Origin: Mycteria americana
Taxonomy: Eukaryota; Chordata; Aves; Ciconiiformes; Ciconiidae
DNA: 64,000 bases
Assembly (NCBI RefSeq): GCF_035582795.1
Contig: NC_134368.1
Span: 10,376,501 to 10,440,500, forward strand
Direction: 5' to 3'
Shown here: positions 1-14,100 of the stretch, piece after piece
Numbering within the stretch: position 1 is the first letter of the stretch
Layout of the letters: each line of letters opens with the position of its first letter
Notes under the pieces: model-generated
Told to the model about the DNA's origin: nothing
What the model saw: only the letters and a program-made list of their open reading frames with translations
Database searches by the model: none
Program-made: the position numbers and the translations under genes

Positions 1-1144
1 TATAAGTACTTTCTTCTTCTTGTTTGTCATTTAGATATTTTGCATGGTGAGTGCAAGTATTTTGTTGGTAGAATACTCAGAATAACAAAGATGAGAAAAT
101 AAACAGAAGTCAGCAGCACGAGGATATTGTGTCTGCTAAGCTGAAAACAGAGTGCGTCAGTGCACAAACCCACGTGTCGGTGATGGTAGGGAGAGAAGGT
201 TTTGCCTAAAGGCAAATGAGCTGCCAACAACAGGGTTTCTTATACCTTCCTTAGAGCATCTGACCTGCATCGCTCCCAGATGTATCTGGGCATGGCCTAT
301 TGATCTTTTTCGCTATGATTTTTCCTATAAAACCTATTCTTCCCATTTTAAGAGGATATATAATATCATTATTGCAGTCTGAGTACAGCAAAAAAACCAT
401 TTCATTGCTGAGATCAGGGCTTTTTGTTCTTTTTTTGGAGGTGCCAAATCTGTTCATCCTCCCTGGAACTAGATAACAGCATCAGAAACACTGTGTAACA
501 CTTCTAGTGGGAATCCAGGGAAGACCTAAATCTGTAGTCTTTCAATTTAAAATAATGTTAAATAGTAGAACTGCAAAGAGAAGCTTTTGAAAATAGCCTG
601 GTTTGGAGCACCTGCCATTTGTAAGTGCTAAGCAATTTTGGATGATGGCTAGTTAGAGACAGCAATAAAAGCATGGCAGATACTCTGCTGAACAGCAGTG
701 AGCTTCTTGGTAAAGTCCTCGTTACTGGAATTGCATCGTTAGTGGTGGGATTTCTTAAAAAAAGAGAGAAAGCAAGGGGGAAGTTACTGCATGAAAGGGG
801 TGCTAATGAGAGATTTTTTTAAAAAAATCCAAACTGTTCAAAAGGGGTATTTGTAAAACACCTTTTCAAGCTTTTGCTGCCTGCAAAGTCAATTAGATTC
901 ACTTAATGGTTATGAAAATACATGTCTGGTGTGATTTCAGAGCCTGCAAATGTTCAGAGGATAACACCAAGCTGTGCTTCTCGGGCAGTGATTTTCATTT
1001 GGGAATAAGCCATCATCAGGTTTTATGGGGCTTCTTTTGAGCCATCAGTAGTCTGAAAAGCATCAAAGCATCTGCAAGGATTCTTGAGAAGTGGGAACAT
1101 TTTTCATGGATAACTCAAACAGCTAAAGAGGATTGCAGTGAAAT

Positions 1145-1148
<4 letters not shown>

Positions 1149-1175
<27 letters not shown>
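1149..1175. repeat. Poly(A) run
   Basis: About 27 consecutive A bases, followed by A-rich sequence with C interruptions to about 1188. It is a simple repeat. I see no recognisable SINE or LINE body immediately 5' of it, so it is not clearly a retroposon tail. Confidence 0.9.
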
Positions 1176-4100
1176 CCAACAAAAAAACCCCTGAAACCAT
1201 AAAGAAAAATACCCCACATACATTGAGACTGAACTCTGGGACAGTTTGGCTTAAAGATTCTGTGGAGCATTTGCTTTAACTTAATCATGTGCTTAAATCC
1301 CTTGTCTCTTGTTGGGAGTTTAGCGTATACTTAGGGGCATGCTTCAGGACGGGTCCAAGTGCTCTTTTGGTATTTACAGGAAACCCGTGACGTAGATGGG
1401 AAATGCAGTGATGGAGTAAACCATCGCTTTTTTTGCTCTGTGTGCTATCAGCTGCCTGCAAGATTAACTTATGATGTTTTAGGGAAGACTGGTGCATCTG
1501 GAGTTGTTGTAGCAGCTGTGAACCTGCTCTTAGTTATATTCATTCTGCCCCGTCTTGGCATCGGGTGTGGGGTTTAATGTTATTTAGTGTTGCCTTTGTA
1601 GTTGGGAAAATCTAACGGATCGTCAAAATACTGCATTTCTACCCAGATTCTTGTGGATTTGCATCTCTCCTGGCTCTGGCTGCTGTAGGTGCTGTTACTA
1701 ATAAGTTGATCCCATGTCCACAGGTACTTGATGAATGAGCGTGCCACAGGTTGATGGCACAGGGCACAAGTGTCTGCTTTCACAAGCCCGCAGGAGACTG
1801 CCCTTCATTTCCCACGTGTCTCCCCAATGGAGTGGGACATGGCCCGTAACCTACTCGCTTCATTGATTTATTTTGGAAATCTCTTCCAAATCCCTGGCTC
1901 CTGTGACTGGTATTGAGGCTGGGGCTCAAAGGAACCCCACTCATGGATGTAGGATGCAAGATGTTGATAGATGGTCATCACAGGAGATCTGGGAATAACT
2001 GGATTAGGGACTTTTTGGCCTGACTGGTCTGGCACGGTAGTCTGAACACATGGCAAGGGGTTTTTTTTCTTTTTTAATTTTAGAGATGTAGGGATTTACA
2101 CATGTAACTTTCATTTTCTGTTAATGCATCATCTACAATAGGTCCATTGTCTGTGCCCAGCCTGACAGATGTTCATGTATTTATGGATGTAGAATTTTCT
2201 TTTGCTGCCACATTAAATAAATGTGCTAATTTCAGTGTGGAGTAGTGAAGTTCAGTAGAATTACACCTGAGACGCATTGGCTTGATATACTGGAAGAGAG
2301 ATGTAGAAACACGTTGTTTTTAACAGCGAGGTGTGTTTCTGCATGGTGGCAGTGCTCTGACTTTACACAAGGCATTGCTACCAGTTTGCTGAGAGTTAAA
2401 TTGGAGCAATATGTGGTGATGGAGGCTCGCGCTGCTTGGGAGGCCTTGGTGGGGTCTGCAGCGTGCTGGGTGGAAGGAGACGATACCGAGGCTTTGTAGA
2501 GGACTTTCCTTTTCATTACTTAAGTGACAGAAGGAAGTGAAGTCTTGACCCAGCGTTCACCCTCCTTGCTGTGTAGGGCTCCAACAGAGTCGGTGGGACA
2601 CACCGGAGCAACCTTACACCAGGGCTTAGCTTGGCTGAGTTAGGTATAAATATAGCAGCCCTTCAGGGATTAAATATTCACAGTAAATCTAGAAAAGTAA
2701 GAGGGCTGCAGGCAAGAAAGGTGTTGATTTACGGTGGGAGCCTGTGGTGGGATGGCCATGGGGAGGTGGTACCTGAAGGGCAGTAGGTTGCCTTCACGGG
2801 CTTCTCCTGCTGGGAAGAAGCCTGTGTTTATTTTGAAGGAGAGAGTGCCCATTGCTGTAACGTCCCTGGGAGTCCTGGCTGACACAACAGCCTGGCTGGC
2901 TCGGGAGGGCTGAGGACCCCCAGACACCATCTCGGGAGGAGCTCAGCATCTCCTGCAGCCAGGCTTTACAAGCGCAGCGGGATGGGAACGCAGCCGTACC
3001 CCCGTCTGCTCTTTCTACCTGACCACCTGCGTCACCACCCACTGTGTCGGTTGGTTGAGGGTTGGGATGGAGATGTGGGAAGGTGCAAACACCAGGAGGT
3101 GCCTGCAGCTGTCAGTGGGTCGGGTTCAGCCCCACAGCAGCATGGCGGAATGCGTCAGGGTCCGGTCCGGTGGAGTGAGCGCCTCTTTCCCTGCTCTTCC
3201 TCAAGAGGGTAGGCTGGTTGGTATGTTATAGAAGAAGAGTCATTGCTGGAGGAAGACCTTTGGTGTTTAAAAGGTGATGGTGTTAAAAGCACTTAGGGAA
3301 TACTAGGAAGGTTTGCTTCCAGAGTGGTTTGCTAGTCGTTTGTTCATTTATTTATATGGGTCAGGAGTTGCATTTGCTACAAACTGAGGCGTCAGTCATG
3401 TTGCTACCTCTAGCCTTGAATGTCAGGAAGGCATGGCAGATCCCCTTTCCAAGGGAAAGGCCTTCTTTCTTGGCATGCTGCATTGTGGTGGACATTGCTT
3501 TTTTTGTTGTTTTTTATAACCTTCCATGCCAGGGTGAGCATCTCCCCAGAGACACTGTGATGGGCAGAGAGGCTGTCGGTTTGCTTGGTTGACCCAAGCC
3601 TGATTCTCCTTACCAGCTTTATTATCATTTCAATTCCCCTGCTATTTAGTCACCTACTCCTTACCCAAAGGTTAGAGGAATAGGTTTGACCCGTTGGCTG
3701 GGGGGCTCATACTAACTAGTCAGACCAGATTGGTCCCGGTAAGAAGTGCCCAAAGAAGCGTCCTTGGCGAGCGGCTGGGGAGGACTGAGGTAGTGAGCTA
3801 TGCTTCAGTGCCACCCTCACTCCTCGCCTCTTGAGCTCTTCCCAGTCCATTGCAATGGATTTTGGGGGCTCATCTTGGTGTGGCAGACGGTGACTATTCA
3901 TGTGCTGGGATATGATGGGGGTAAGTTGGTCCCAACTGATTATAACTGGTATCCTTGTTGGATGCCTGAGCTCTGAGAACGGTGTGTTTGTGTAAGGACA
4001 GCATCGTTTCAAGCTGCTGTGCTAGAAATAGGAAGAAATACTTATTGCTTGCCATAGGCTCAAGGAGATCAAGCTAAGTACCAACTGACTTCAGCCTGTA

Positions 4101-7100
4101 GTTTGTAACAAATCTGTGCCCTGAACCTTTTCTTTTTTCCCCCATCTCCCTCTACATTGAGTAATGAATTCTTCACTGTGGTTTCAGAGAAAATACCAAC
4201 TCCTCATGACTGCTGTTTCATTCCTGTAGATTATTAATACCATGGAAAGTTAGAGGTCGGGGAGGTTTGATTCATTGTGTAAGGATTCTTGTGAAACTCA
4301 AGTCATCTGCAGAAAGAAAGGTTTGGAGTGCGGCAGGGTTGTATTTATTGGTAGTTTTAGGAGAGTATCGCGGTAGCTGCTCTTTGCCATGCAGCATTTG
4401 GTGAAATGCAGTCCCTGTCCATCAATTCCTGGTATGCCCCAGGAAGGAAAGCGGAGGAGCTGCCCTAGGGTCTGAGACTTTTCTAGTCAGTATTTCTGTA
4501 CCATAAATATTGCTAACTGCTACTCAGTATTGCTCATCGACTGCTGTGGTCGTGAAGTCCTCATTCAGAGGCTTTTGAGGGCAGCAGGAATGTGCTAAGG
4601 GGGGAAAAACCCCATATTCAGAACCACTGAAACATGCTGTACAGCATGTTTTGGCTGAATATATGCATCCTTTACATGACTTACAGTTGAATGTTGTGCC
4701 ATTGCCCTTTTCTGTCACTTCTCTGCCTTACAGATGTAGATTTGGGGGTGTCTGCAGAATTAGTCAGCACGTGCACCAGCACCTGGGGAGCCCCATCCCG
4801 TGTGCGGGGATTATATGCTATAAAATGCAGTTGGTTACCTGCCGGCGGTGACCTATTCCCAGCTTTGCTGTCCTTGGTGCCCCTGAAAGTAATGTAAGCG
4901 ATGTAGTCCTGTTTTGGGGTGTGTTTTGGGATTTTTTTTTTTGTCTGTCAGTCTTTAAATATGCAAATGTTTTTAGTCCCTCCCTTTTCGCTATAGGTGG
5001 GTGGGTGATCTGGCTGTAAGGTAGGGGAAGCACTTCTCAGCCTTATTTTTGACTCCGATTTAAAGAGCTTGCACACATAGAAGGGTTATTCCATCCTAAT
5101 GTGTCATTATGCCACACCCTAAGTTTGAACCTACGTCTTGGGTGCAATTCGTCTTGCCTACCTTGCTCCTGGCTAAAAGTAGTTGTTTGCAGGGAGCTGG
5201 GTAGGCTCTTGCGATGGTCATTTGCAGAAGAGGGGCTCTCCCGGAGGGTCACTCACCTTAAAGGTTGTTGGCCTCGGTTAGAGCAGCATAAAACTCCTTG
5301 GAAGTCCTTGTAGAGCTCAGAATTGCATTTATTGTTTAACCTTAAGTAAATGTAGTGTTAGTTTCTCTCTTTGCTGTGAAGCATTTGGTGCAATACCTGT
5401 GTAGATACAGGCACTTCTATTGAGCTAAAGGGAGTCTTGGCTAAATTTAGATCAGATGACTAATGATGGATGGCGAAAATAAGATCGATTCTATCCATTT
5501 TCCCCGTATGATTTATGGCTCGGCCAACTGCTAAGCTAAAACGAAGTCATTTGATGATTATTGCTCAGTGCCTTTTTACAGTAATGCATATGAAGTAAAA
5601 GTCAGCCAGAAAACAACGAATTCTAAAACATCCAATAATTGTAGATTTTCCAGTTTTTTCAGTATTTGGAAGTGGAGAGTGCTGTAATGTAAGTTCAGTA
5701 CCTGTCTGAAAGCAATAAAGCCATATAGCGAAAAATTGGATGTAGAAGATGGAGACAGAGCTTTAGAATGTCCTTTTAAGGAGCTGGCTTAAAACACAAT
5801 GAGCAACACATTTTATCTTGTAAACTAATTTAATTAACGAGGAGCTAATTGTAACATCAGTCTTTTGGAGCAGTTGCTGGGAGGACGCAGGCTATCAAAG
5901 CTGGCAGAAGGGCCTGATTTCTTTTTTCCTTTAAACTTCTAACTAAAAACCAGTCTAAATTCTAAAGCATTGGTTTACTTAAGGTCTGACTCTGCAGTTG
6001 ATAGGCTTAGTGTGGATTTTGGATGCATAGGGAACATCTACTCTGAAAGTACTTTAAATACTTTTTTCTGGCTTTGTCCATTTGTGCAGACCAGTCCATT
6101 CTGCTGAGCCAGCTCCATTGAGCTGGGGCTCACCATCCAGTTAGCCCTGAGGACAATGGCGGGCCAAAATAGCATATTCTAGTCTTTATCCGCTCCTTTA
6201 AGCTATTTAATTCTTTGCTTATCGATAACAATTGCTCGCACGCAAAAACCACAGACAATGTCTGATTTCTCAAACTGTGCTTTCTCTTGATGACCCAGCA
6301 GGTAGACCCCAATTGCTAAATCGGTGGTTTTGTCTCTTCTTTCTCTGTAGCGTGTTCTTCTTTTCAATAGCAGAGAGCAGAGTGATGGACCAGGCTAAAC
6401 ATGCCCTGATAACCAGCGTACTTCTAATCCCACATAACTGCTTCCGCAGCTTTTTCTTGAACAGTTGTTATAGGTTGGCTTTATTACAGTCTGTGCTTTT
6501 CAAGGTGCATCACGGCCAGCAAAAAGAGCCAGATAGAAGATTTTTGAAGTTCTGCTGTTGCACTTCTTAATATAGCACCCCCTGAACTGTGCTGGAAGGG
6601 CTGTCTTTACCCTGTCTGCGGCATCACCTGGATTTCTAGCCATCTCATCAAAAGCCTGTTCCTGAGATGTGCCGAGCGCTTCCCAGGGCTTTGCTGAGCT
6701 CCCCCGGTGCTGTCACGCACGGAGACGCTCCGGGCCCCGCGGGACTGAAGCCTGTTTGAAAAATCAACCTGTCAAGTGCTGACATGGGCTATGGCCACTA
6801 ACAGCTTGCGGTGATCCAGGCGTTTGGGCTGGGTCCTCCTGAAGCTTTACAGGAGTAAGGTGCATGCATAGGAGCTGTCACATAGGTGTTTCAGAGGAAC
6901 AGGGTGAGGTTTAAAGCAAAGGTTTTAAGAAGATTAGAAACGTCTGCGGGGTTACATCCCCAGCAGTGACAGCAGGAGATGCTGTTTAGGACCAAACCTG
7001 GCCACTTTCTGAAGTCTGTTTGCTGCAGAATGTATTTTTTTTCTTCTCCAGTCAAAATATTAGAGTGAAAGTAAACTATAGCTAGCTGTCAAAATCTTAG

Positions 7101-10100
7101 GGGTTTTCCAGGGGCTTTGACACCCCAAAATGGCATACCTGTGATAAAGTAACTGGGTGCTCTTGAGGATGGACCAGCTCCATCAGGAAGCATGGAGCAG
7201 GCACTGATGAAAGTCAATTCTTGTACTGTTACTCTAAATTGCAACCCCACCACCCTTTCCATCCCCAGGTGAAGGTAAAGCCGGGTTGCAGGAAAACCTC
7301 CCGCTGGGACCAGCACCTGTGCAGCGTGTGCTGCTGCTCCAGCTTTATCAGCAGCGGCACGTTACGGCGTATACCAGTATGAATCCAAATATGCTTGTGG
7401 ATTTGCACAGATGTTGAGGCCAGCTGTTGCCTGCAGTCCAAAACCCCTTCACCTCCCACATCTCATTTTATGCTTGGGTTTATCAGCTGCAGACACCACC
7501 TCTGAGTTCCTGTCTCCTGGGGCGGTTTGAGACCTGTTGCTGTTGTGGGTCGTGGTCACGGTGTTTCTGGTAATGAACATGTGTGGAACTGTGCTGTGGC
7601 CGTGTTGCAGGTGGGATGCTGGATGTCACTGCCATCCCTCCGATCTCCTGCTGATTGCAGCTCTGGAGGCTTTGCTTGAGCTTAGAGATGGTTGCAAGTA
7701 GCTTCAGCCCTCGGTAACAACAACAAAGGTGAAAGATAGCAAGGATGGAAAAGAAGGTAGATGGAGAAGTAGCTGAGCTGGTTGCTCGGGACCAAATCAT
7801 CCATCTCTTTTCATGCTGTGTAGGTGATCTCATTGCCTGCTCTCCAGATGCCCCATGAATCAAGGGGTGTCACCCACCCTCGGCATATAGATGTGCTGCC
7901 CTGTGCTCTTTCAGCAGGGAATTATTTATAACGGGGCAATGAATCCTGCGATGGTAGGTTACGTGGAGTTATTTATGGGAAGGAAGGGGTCCCACAGCAT
8001 TTCTAATTTCATGCATGAATAATTCTTGTGTGTCCCTGATGTTTTTTGCTCCCCCACGCCTGGGCCTTGTCTGGTGTAGAGGGATGCTCACGGGTGTCAG
8101 GAGTGTCGGAGTCAGGGTCTCTCACATCTCACCCAGTTTCCATGGCCATAAACTACTCGGAAATGCCATTATTTTGTAGAAGCCCTCCAGGAATGCCTTT
8201 TAACTGAAGTCAAGTGTAGAGTTATTGGCAGAAATTGTTGGAGCTGTTACGCAGCCCTGCTTGAAAGCAAAGGGGAACTAGAAGGGTGAAGGGGAGAGAA
8301 ACTCAAGACATGGGAAAGATGGAGGTAAGGAGAGATAACGTGCCCCAAACACAGAAACAAATCCCTCCCTGGTGCAGCTAGCTGAGCAGTTGCAGTCCGT
8401 AGCAGGTTGCCTGTCCTTGGTGAGTCCCTGCACCCCAACTGCCTGCATCTGTGGCCAGGCAGCAGCTGATGTGCCACGTCTGTGCCCCAAACTCCTCGCG
8501 CCAGCAGCCCTCGCATCACGGCAGCCACACTCCCCCAGAAGAGCCTCCGTTCTCCCTTGACACTCATGTAACTCGGCTGGTCTGCCCCGCGTTTCGCCGA
8601 GGATGGAGGGGAAGGAGGAGGGAGAGTTGCCTCAAGGGCTGAGTTCCTCTGCTCCCTCTTCAAAACCCAGACGGGATAAAAGGGCAGGGACTTAAACAGC
8701 GACAGCAATACACGGCTGGGGCACAGCCAGCTTTGGGCTGGGGACTCTGTCGGCTTGCTGCCGCACACGGCCTGTCTCGCTTAAAGCAATGTATATAAAT
8801 AGCATTGGCAGGAGGAGAGGCGAGACACTGAGCTTTGAGGCTTTTTACTCTGTTATCTATAAATAAGTAACAATTGCACAGCACTGTGTCCAGTGCAGGA
8901 CACCCCCTGGTTCCTTCTCTACCGTGTTGCTCAGACCACCCCTGCTTGGCAGAAAGGGCTGCTGCTTTGGCCAAAATCACACCGAAAAATGGCACTGGAT
9001 GCTGAACAAGTGACTCCAAAGGCAAATATGTAAAGCTTCATGATGCGACAGCATGTTGCATTTCCTCTGTCCCGGTATTTCGGTGCGGTGGTGTTGCACC
9101 GGGCTGCGCTGCAGTATGCCAGCAGGTCGCAGGGAGCAGTTTGGGAGCATTCGGATCTCTAGGATTAGCAAGCCTGTTGGTTTTGGCAAGCTTCCCTGTA
9201 GGTATATTAAGAGCAAGGGACACAGGCAATTGCAGGTCCTGTCCTATGGGAAGCACAGGGCTGATTTTAGGGGTTTTTTTGTTTGTGGTTGGTTTTTTTT
9301 TTTTCCTCCTTTTGCCCCTTTCTAGCAGCCTGGAGGAAAATCTAGGCCAGAGAGGGAGATTTTCCCTGTGCAGGATGCTGCTCCTCCCTGCAAAGCCCTG
9401 AGGACACATACTGAGCCGGTGGGCAGCCTCCATCCCCTCCCAGAGCTCACACACCTGGCCTGGCCAGAGTTTCCTTCGATATCAGCATCCTTTTCTCATG
9501 GTGGCCAGTCCTCAGATGCTTTCCGGTCTCTGCTGTAAGCATGCAGAGGAGCTGGTGTTCACCTGGCAGGCTCCCGGCAGCGGTGGTAGCTGCTGAGCGG
9601 CTCTGCTGGTCCCCTCGTCTGGATGATGCTCTGAGGACATCACCCGGGACAGCTTTGAGCCGGGAGCGCAGTTACTCGCATTTGTGTCACTGTGACTTGC
9701 TGAAGCAGAACTGAAAATTACAGTTCGTGCTTGAAAGGACATTGCCTTGAGAAGTTGCATGTATGTCTGGAAATTATGTTCCTCGAATAACCCTCAAAGA
9801 GTTAATAAGAGCTTGGCTGCAGGAGATAGCAGTGCCACCCTTGAAGAAAGAGGGAAAAGAGTGGCCTGATTCTGGGCAAGGTTTCCATACTTGCCCTGTG
9901 CTGAGCTTCCAAGGAAAACTTCCCGCAGGGGTGCAACCCCCACCCATGCAAAATTAGCACCAGCAGCTGGTGGTGGCCACAGAAGCTGCTCTATTTTCTT
10001 TCCAGCCCTATGGAAAGCAGGGATGGGTTTCATCTGGTTCAGCCCCGAACCCCCTCGCCGCCCCGGTGCGTGGGTGCGGGCACAGGGGAGGACCCAAGTG

Positions 10101-10479
10101 TGAGTTCAGGACGTTTTGGGGCGGCAGAGCTTTGCTTGCTCCTGTAGAAATACTAGAATTTAGTAGAAAACAATGGATTTTAAAAGTACCTGGCAGACAG
10201 AGCTTTGCTTTGTTAGAGCAATGCACACTGTTAAATTCTGGGGTTTGGGGTGGTGGTCCTCGGGCGCTAAGGGACTTTGGAAAGCTGTGGGAGCCTGCTA
10301 TAGTCAATCATGCAGGACTCGTGCTGGTGGGGAAGGCTGATGTCTCATTTTCCCCCTCTTTTCTAGCAGTACTCTGCTATTGCTTTTGGCTCCAGTCTTT
10401 CCACCCATCCACCCACTGGCCTTTTATTCACCGAAGGGTGTAGAAGAATTTGCAGCAAAAATAAATTAATTTATTTTCT

Positions 10480-10740
10480 CCCACCATCCTCGTCGGCTGC
10501 GTGGGGGAGAGCTGTGTAGCTCATGACGGCGGAGGAGAGTGGGAGAGGAGGCTGGGAAGCGCAGCCGGGGATCACGTGGCACGTCCTGCCTGGGCAGGAG
10601 CGGTGGGCGCCTTGGGCGGAGGATGAACGGCCAGCGCGGTGCCACCGCTCCGGGGAAGTCCTCGGGGCGTGGGGCACGCAGCGGGGCGTGGAGCCTGAGG
10701 GCAGCCTGCGCTGCGGGAGAGGGGTGGCGGATTAGGAGGA
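10480..10740. other. CpG-dense patch in the NAT8L intron
   Basis: This segment is visibly richer in CpG than its surroundings, with GCG, CCGG and GGCG motifs throughout. It could be an intronic CpG island or just a GC-rich isochore fluctuation. No TATA box, initiator or open frame with recognisable homology is associated with it. Confidence 0.45.
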
Positions 10741-10957
10741 TGCTCTCCTTTGGTCCTCAAAAGCTGGGAAGCATCCTTGAATTTAGAGCAGAAAGACACT
10801 GCCATCATGTGTGCTTTCAGGCCCTGGGTGCTGTCAGCTGAGGAACCACGTCTGACCTTGCTGTGAAGCATGAGCAACCCAAAGTCATCTTCCCTGTTAC
10901 ACGTCACAGCCGTTTTGTGCCTTTTCCATAGATGTGTGCATCCCAAGTTTTCGTTTT

Positions 10958-11168
10958 CATAAAATGGTTTGGGTTGGAAGAGACCTTTAAAGATCACCTA
11001 GTCCAAACCCCCTGCCACAGGCAGGAACCATCTTTCAACAGACCAGGTTGCTAAAAGCCCTGTCCAGCCTGACCTTGAACACTTCCACGGATGGGACATC
11101 CACAGCTTTTCTGGGAAACCTGTTCCAGTGTCTCACCTCCCTCATCATAAAAAATTTCTTCCTTTATT
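10958..11168 (-). mobile_element. CR1 LINE 3' fragment
   Basis: The plus strand reads as the reverse complement of an avian CR1 3' end. It opens with a degraded form of the CR1 terminal repeat (CATAAAATGG), then the GGTTTGGGTTGGAAGAGACC block, and continues through the ACTTCCACGG and TTCCAGTGTCTCACC blocks. The element is therefore on the minus strand and strongly 5'-truncated, with only about 210 bases left and no intact reverse transcriptase. Divergence from typical CR1 is moderate. Confidence 0.93.
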
Positions 11169-14100
11169 GCGGCTTTTGCCTGTGAGTTCCTGAAGTCGAG
11201 ACCCTGCGTGGTGAGGCAGCGGGCTGGGGGAGTGGAGAGAGCTAAGCGCGGTGGTGGCGGTGGGCTTCCCGTGGCTGCTTCTCCTCACCTTTGCCTGTTG
11301 GCAGCCTGGAGGGGCCGAGTCGGATCGGGAGGCAAGGGACAGTGCTGCAAAGAGGCTTGGTGTTGGGCTGGGAACAGCTAATGCCTCCAGTAGGTACCTC
11401 CAGAGTGGTGATCACAGGGCAGCTGGAGTTAAATGCAAGAAGTCCATGAAGAACAGACCTTGGAGTAAATTTTCTTGCAGGGTCAAAAACCTAGAGAGGA
11501 GTTTAGGGCAGGGTGAACTGGAAGGGCTTTGGATGTCTGTAGCGATGAATTGTCAGGGGGACTCTGGAAGATGCAGGCAGCTGGGAGTGAATGCAGAGAC
11601 AGAGACGCTGCCACGAGATGAGGATCTGAAGGGCAGGGAGAGTTGTAGCCGTCAGGATTTGTGTTTATCTTTGCAGCAGTGATTATTTTCAGATAGCAGT
11701 GTGAGAGAATAAAACATCAGCTCCCGCTATTTATAGCACTGCCAGCAATAAGGCTGTTGCTCATTACTGACAGGTGAGGTGAAGTTAATTTTATTTCATC
11801 CTAGGTATGAAAAAGTGCAAAACCAAAACAGGCTCTGAGTCAATCCCCTTGGTCCAGAAAAGATGGGACAGAGAGCCCCCCAGCCCTGGGGTGATTTTCC
11901 CAGGGTGCTTCCACCCCGCTCCGGAGTAAGTGCTGCTGGAGGGGTGGATACGGTGAGGAGCTGCAGCTGGCTGGGATTGCTGAAAACATGTTGAGTTTAG
12001 GTAAAAAGCAAAATGAAGACCTTCAAAGCTCCTGCTCTGAAACTGGAGGGTTAGCCCAGAGGAGAGGTGGTCTCAGTGCAAGCTCAGCAGCATGTGGTGG
12101 GACCCCAAAACAGCTTTCAGTTGCAAATCCCCATCCAAATGGGAGTCAGCTCCCTGGAGGAGGGTATTGACAACCCCACAGGTGAAAGCTACTCCTGGGC
12201 TTGTGGCTTTGGAAATGTGAGGTGTTTTTAGCAGGCTGAAGGATCTGGCCACTGGTGATCCTCAGAGCAGGCGCAGACGTGGGGTGGGCAGCAGGGTAAA
12301 AATCTTGGGGACTGATGGCACTGCTGTAAACGAGAGCCGAATACAACTCGCATTGTTTGAGCAGATGTGTCTTGTCTGCTGCTAATTATAAGCGTTGCGT
12401 GCACAACACACACTGGGAGATGTGCCAGATACTACTTCTTTTCACGTTGAACTCAAAATCATTATAATTAAGCTTTAAAGTTGTAAGTAAAAACTAACAA
12501 GGAGTGCAGGTTTGCCATCATGCTTCTTGCAACCAGGCTGGTCCCCGCTGGGATGGCCGGGTGCGAGGGTATGGCCTCCCTCCTGGAGGACGGTCAGAGG
12601 GGGGCGGGGGTGCGAAGGGCCTTGTGGGCTCTGCCATGGCAGGCATGTCCAGATTTGCATTTTATATAGGCAGAAGACCTAAAAATACTGGAAATGTGCT
12701 GTTTTGCAAAGGTGGGAAGTGTGTTACTGGTTGAGCTTTAGCAGCCTCTCAGGCTTGGTGGGCACAGAGGAGAGGTGCTTGCGAAGAAGGGAGAATCAGG
12801 AATAAGAGCAGGAGGCAATCGGGAAAGTAATCGTGTAACCTCGAGCCGAGAGGAACCTAGGTTGGTATCTCTGGTTTGAGACAGACAAGCTAGTCTTGCT
12901 GAAGAAGCAGCTCCAGGAGGAGTCACCGCACATAGGGCTGGGTGACAGGGGCACGGTGGCTGTGCCACCGGCTGTGGCTCGGTGGGCACCGGTCGCTGGC
13001 TGCTCTGTGGCACTTTTTGGGGCTGCCTCAGGACCAGGTGGGTGCCAGGGGACAGCACTGAGTCCCCAGGGGAGCAGCCCCAGGAGTTGTTTCTCATCCC
13101 TGCTCCCCGGACATGGGGGGACTCATGAATTCCCTTTTTGGGCTATGCCACGGGAGCTGAAATGGGCGGCTGTGCACGTAGGGGTAAGGATCACCGCGGC
13201 CCCCATTCCATGGTGTGCTTGCCGCGTGGCCAGCGGCGTGATGGATGGGCCGGGGGGTGCGCTGGGCAGAGCTGCCACGTGACGAGCGGTTTAAAAACAA
13301 GGCTGCGGAGCAGAGAGCGGTGAGCTCGCAGCCCTGCGATTTGTATTCAGAGAGAAGGCAGGAAGGCTGCTGGGTTTCAGCGCTTGTAGGTCTTTGTCTG
13401 GGGTTGTGTCTGAATAAATTACATCTTGAGATCCAGGTGAGTGCAGGGGAACAAGCCGCACTGTCAACGCGGCAGCGGAGGAGAGACATCTTAACTGCTC
13501 GTGATAAATGGGTCAAGATGCGTCCCGGTGATTTAGAAATTAGCTGTTGACCTAGATAGCGACAGCGTAATGACTTGCTCGCAGTGGGAACAAAAGTGAG
13601 CGTCGCTGGAGCTGCGCGTCGCTCCGGCGGCAGGGACGAGCCCGAAGTGCTGGGTTGAAGCTGGGCTGGTTCCCCACGCTTCATTTGTACCCGGCTTTTC
13701 CTCGGCAGCTGGGCTGTGCCGTGGGGAAGCGCGGAAGACCTTGGCCGTCTCTTTCTGACGGCTTTGCTGAGTTGCAAGGTGCGTTTGTCCCGCAGGCAGC
13801 AGCCGGGGAGGCACTTCCCGCCGCTCCGTGCTTTGCTCTCCTGCAGTAATGAAGGGCTCTGAGTTGCCTTGCTCATTTCCCCATTCATTATTTCAGTTTG
13901 AAACAGAAAAAACATTTTCAGTTCATTTTGCAGGGGGAGTGATGCCGTGTGCCCCTGAGCCCCTACCCGGGCTGTTTAACGCCGGTCCTTACGGAGATGT
14001 GCCATGCGTTTGGGTCGGGGCAGTTGGCAGGGCTGATGCTCGAGATGGAGCTGCTGCCCAAGTCGGGTTTCCTTCTGCCCGGCGCCGGGGAAGGAGAAGG

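Noticed and set aside
8247..8768. Minus-strand 173-codon frame in the NAT8L intron
   Set aside because: Low-complexity Ser/Pro/Leu composition in GC-rich DNA, with plus-strand frames overlapping it. No family features.
13094..13915. Minus-strand open frame of 273 codons
   Set aside because: It lies in a CpG-rich intron stretch with overlapping open frames on both strands, no domain and no splice context. It is explained by base composition.
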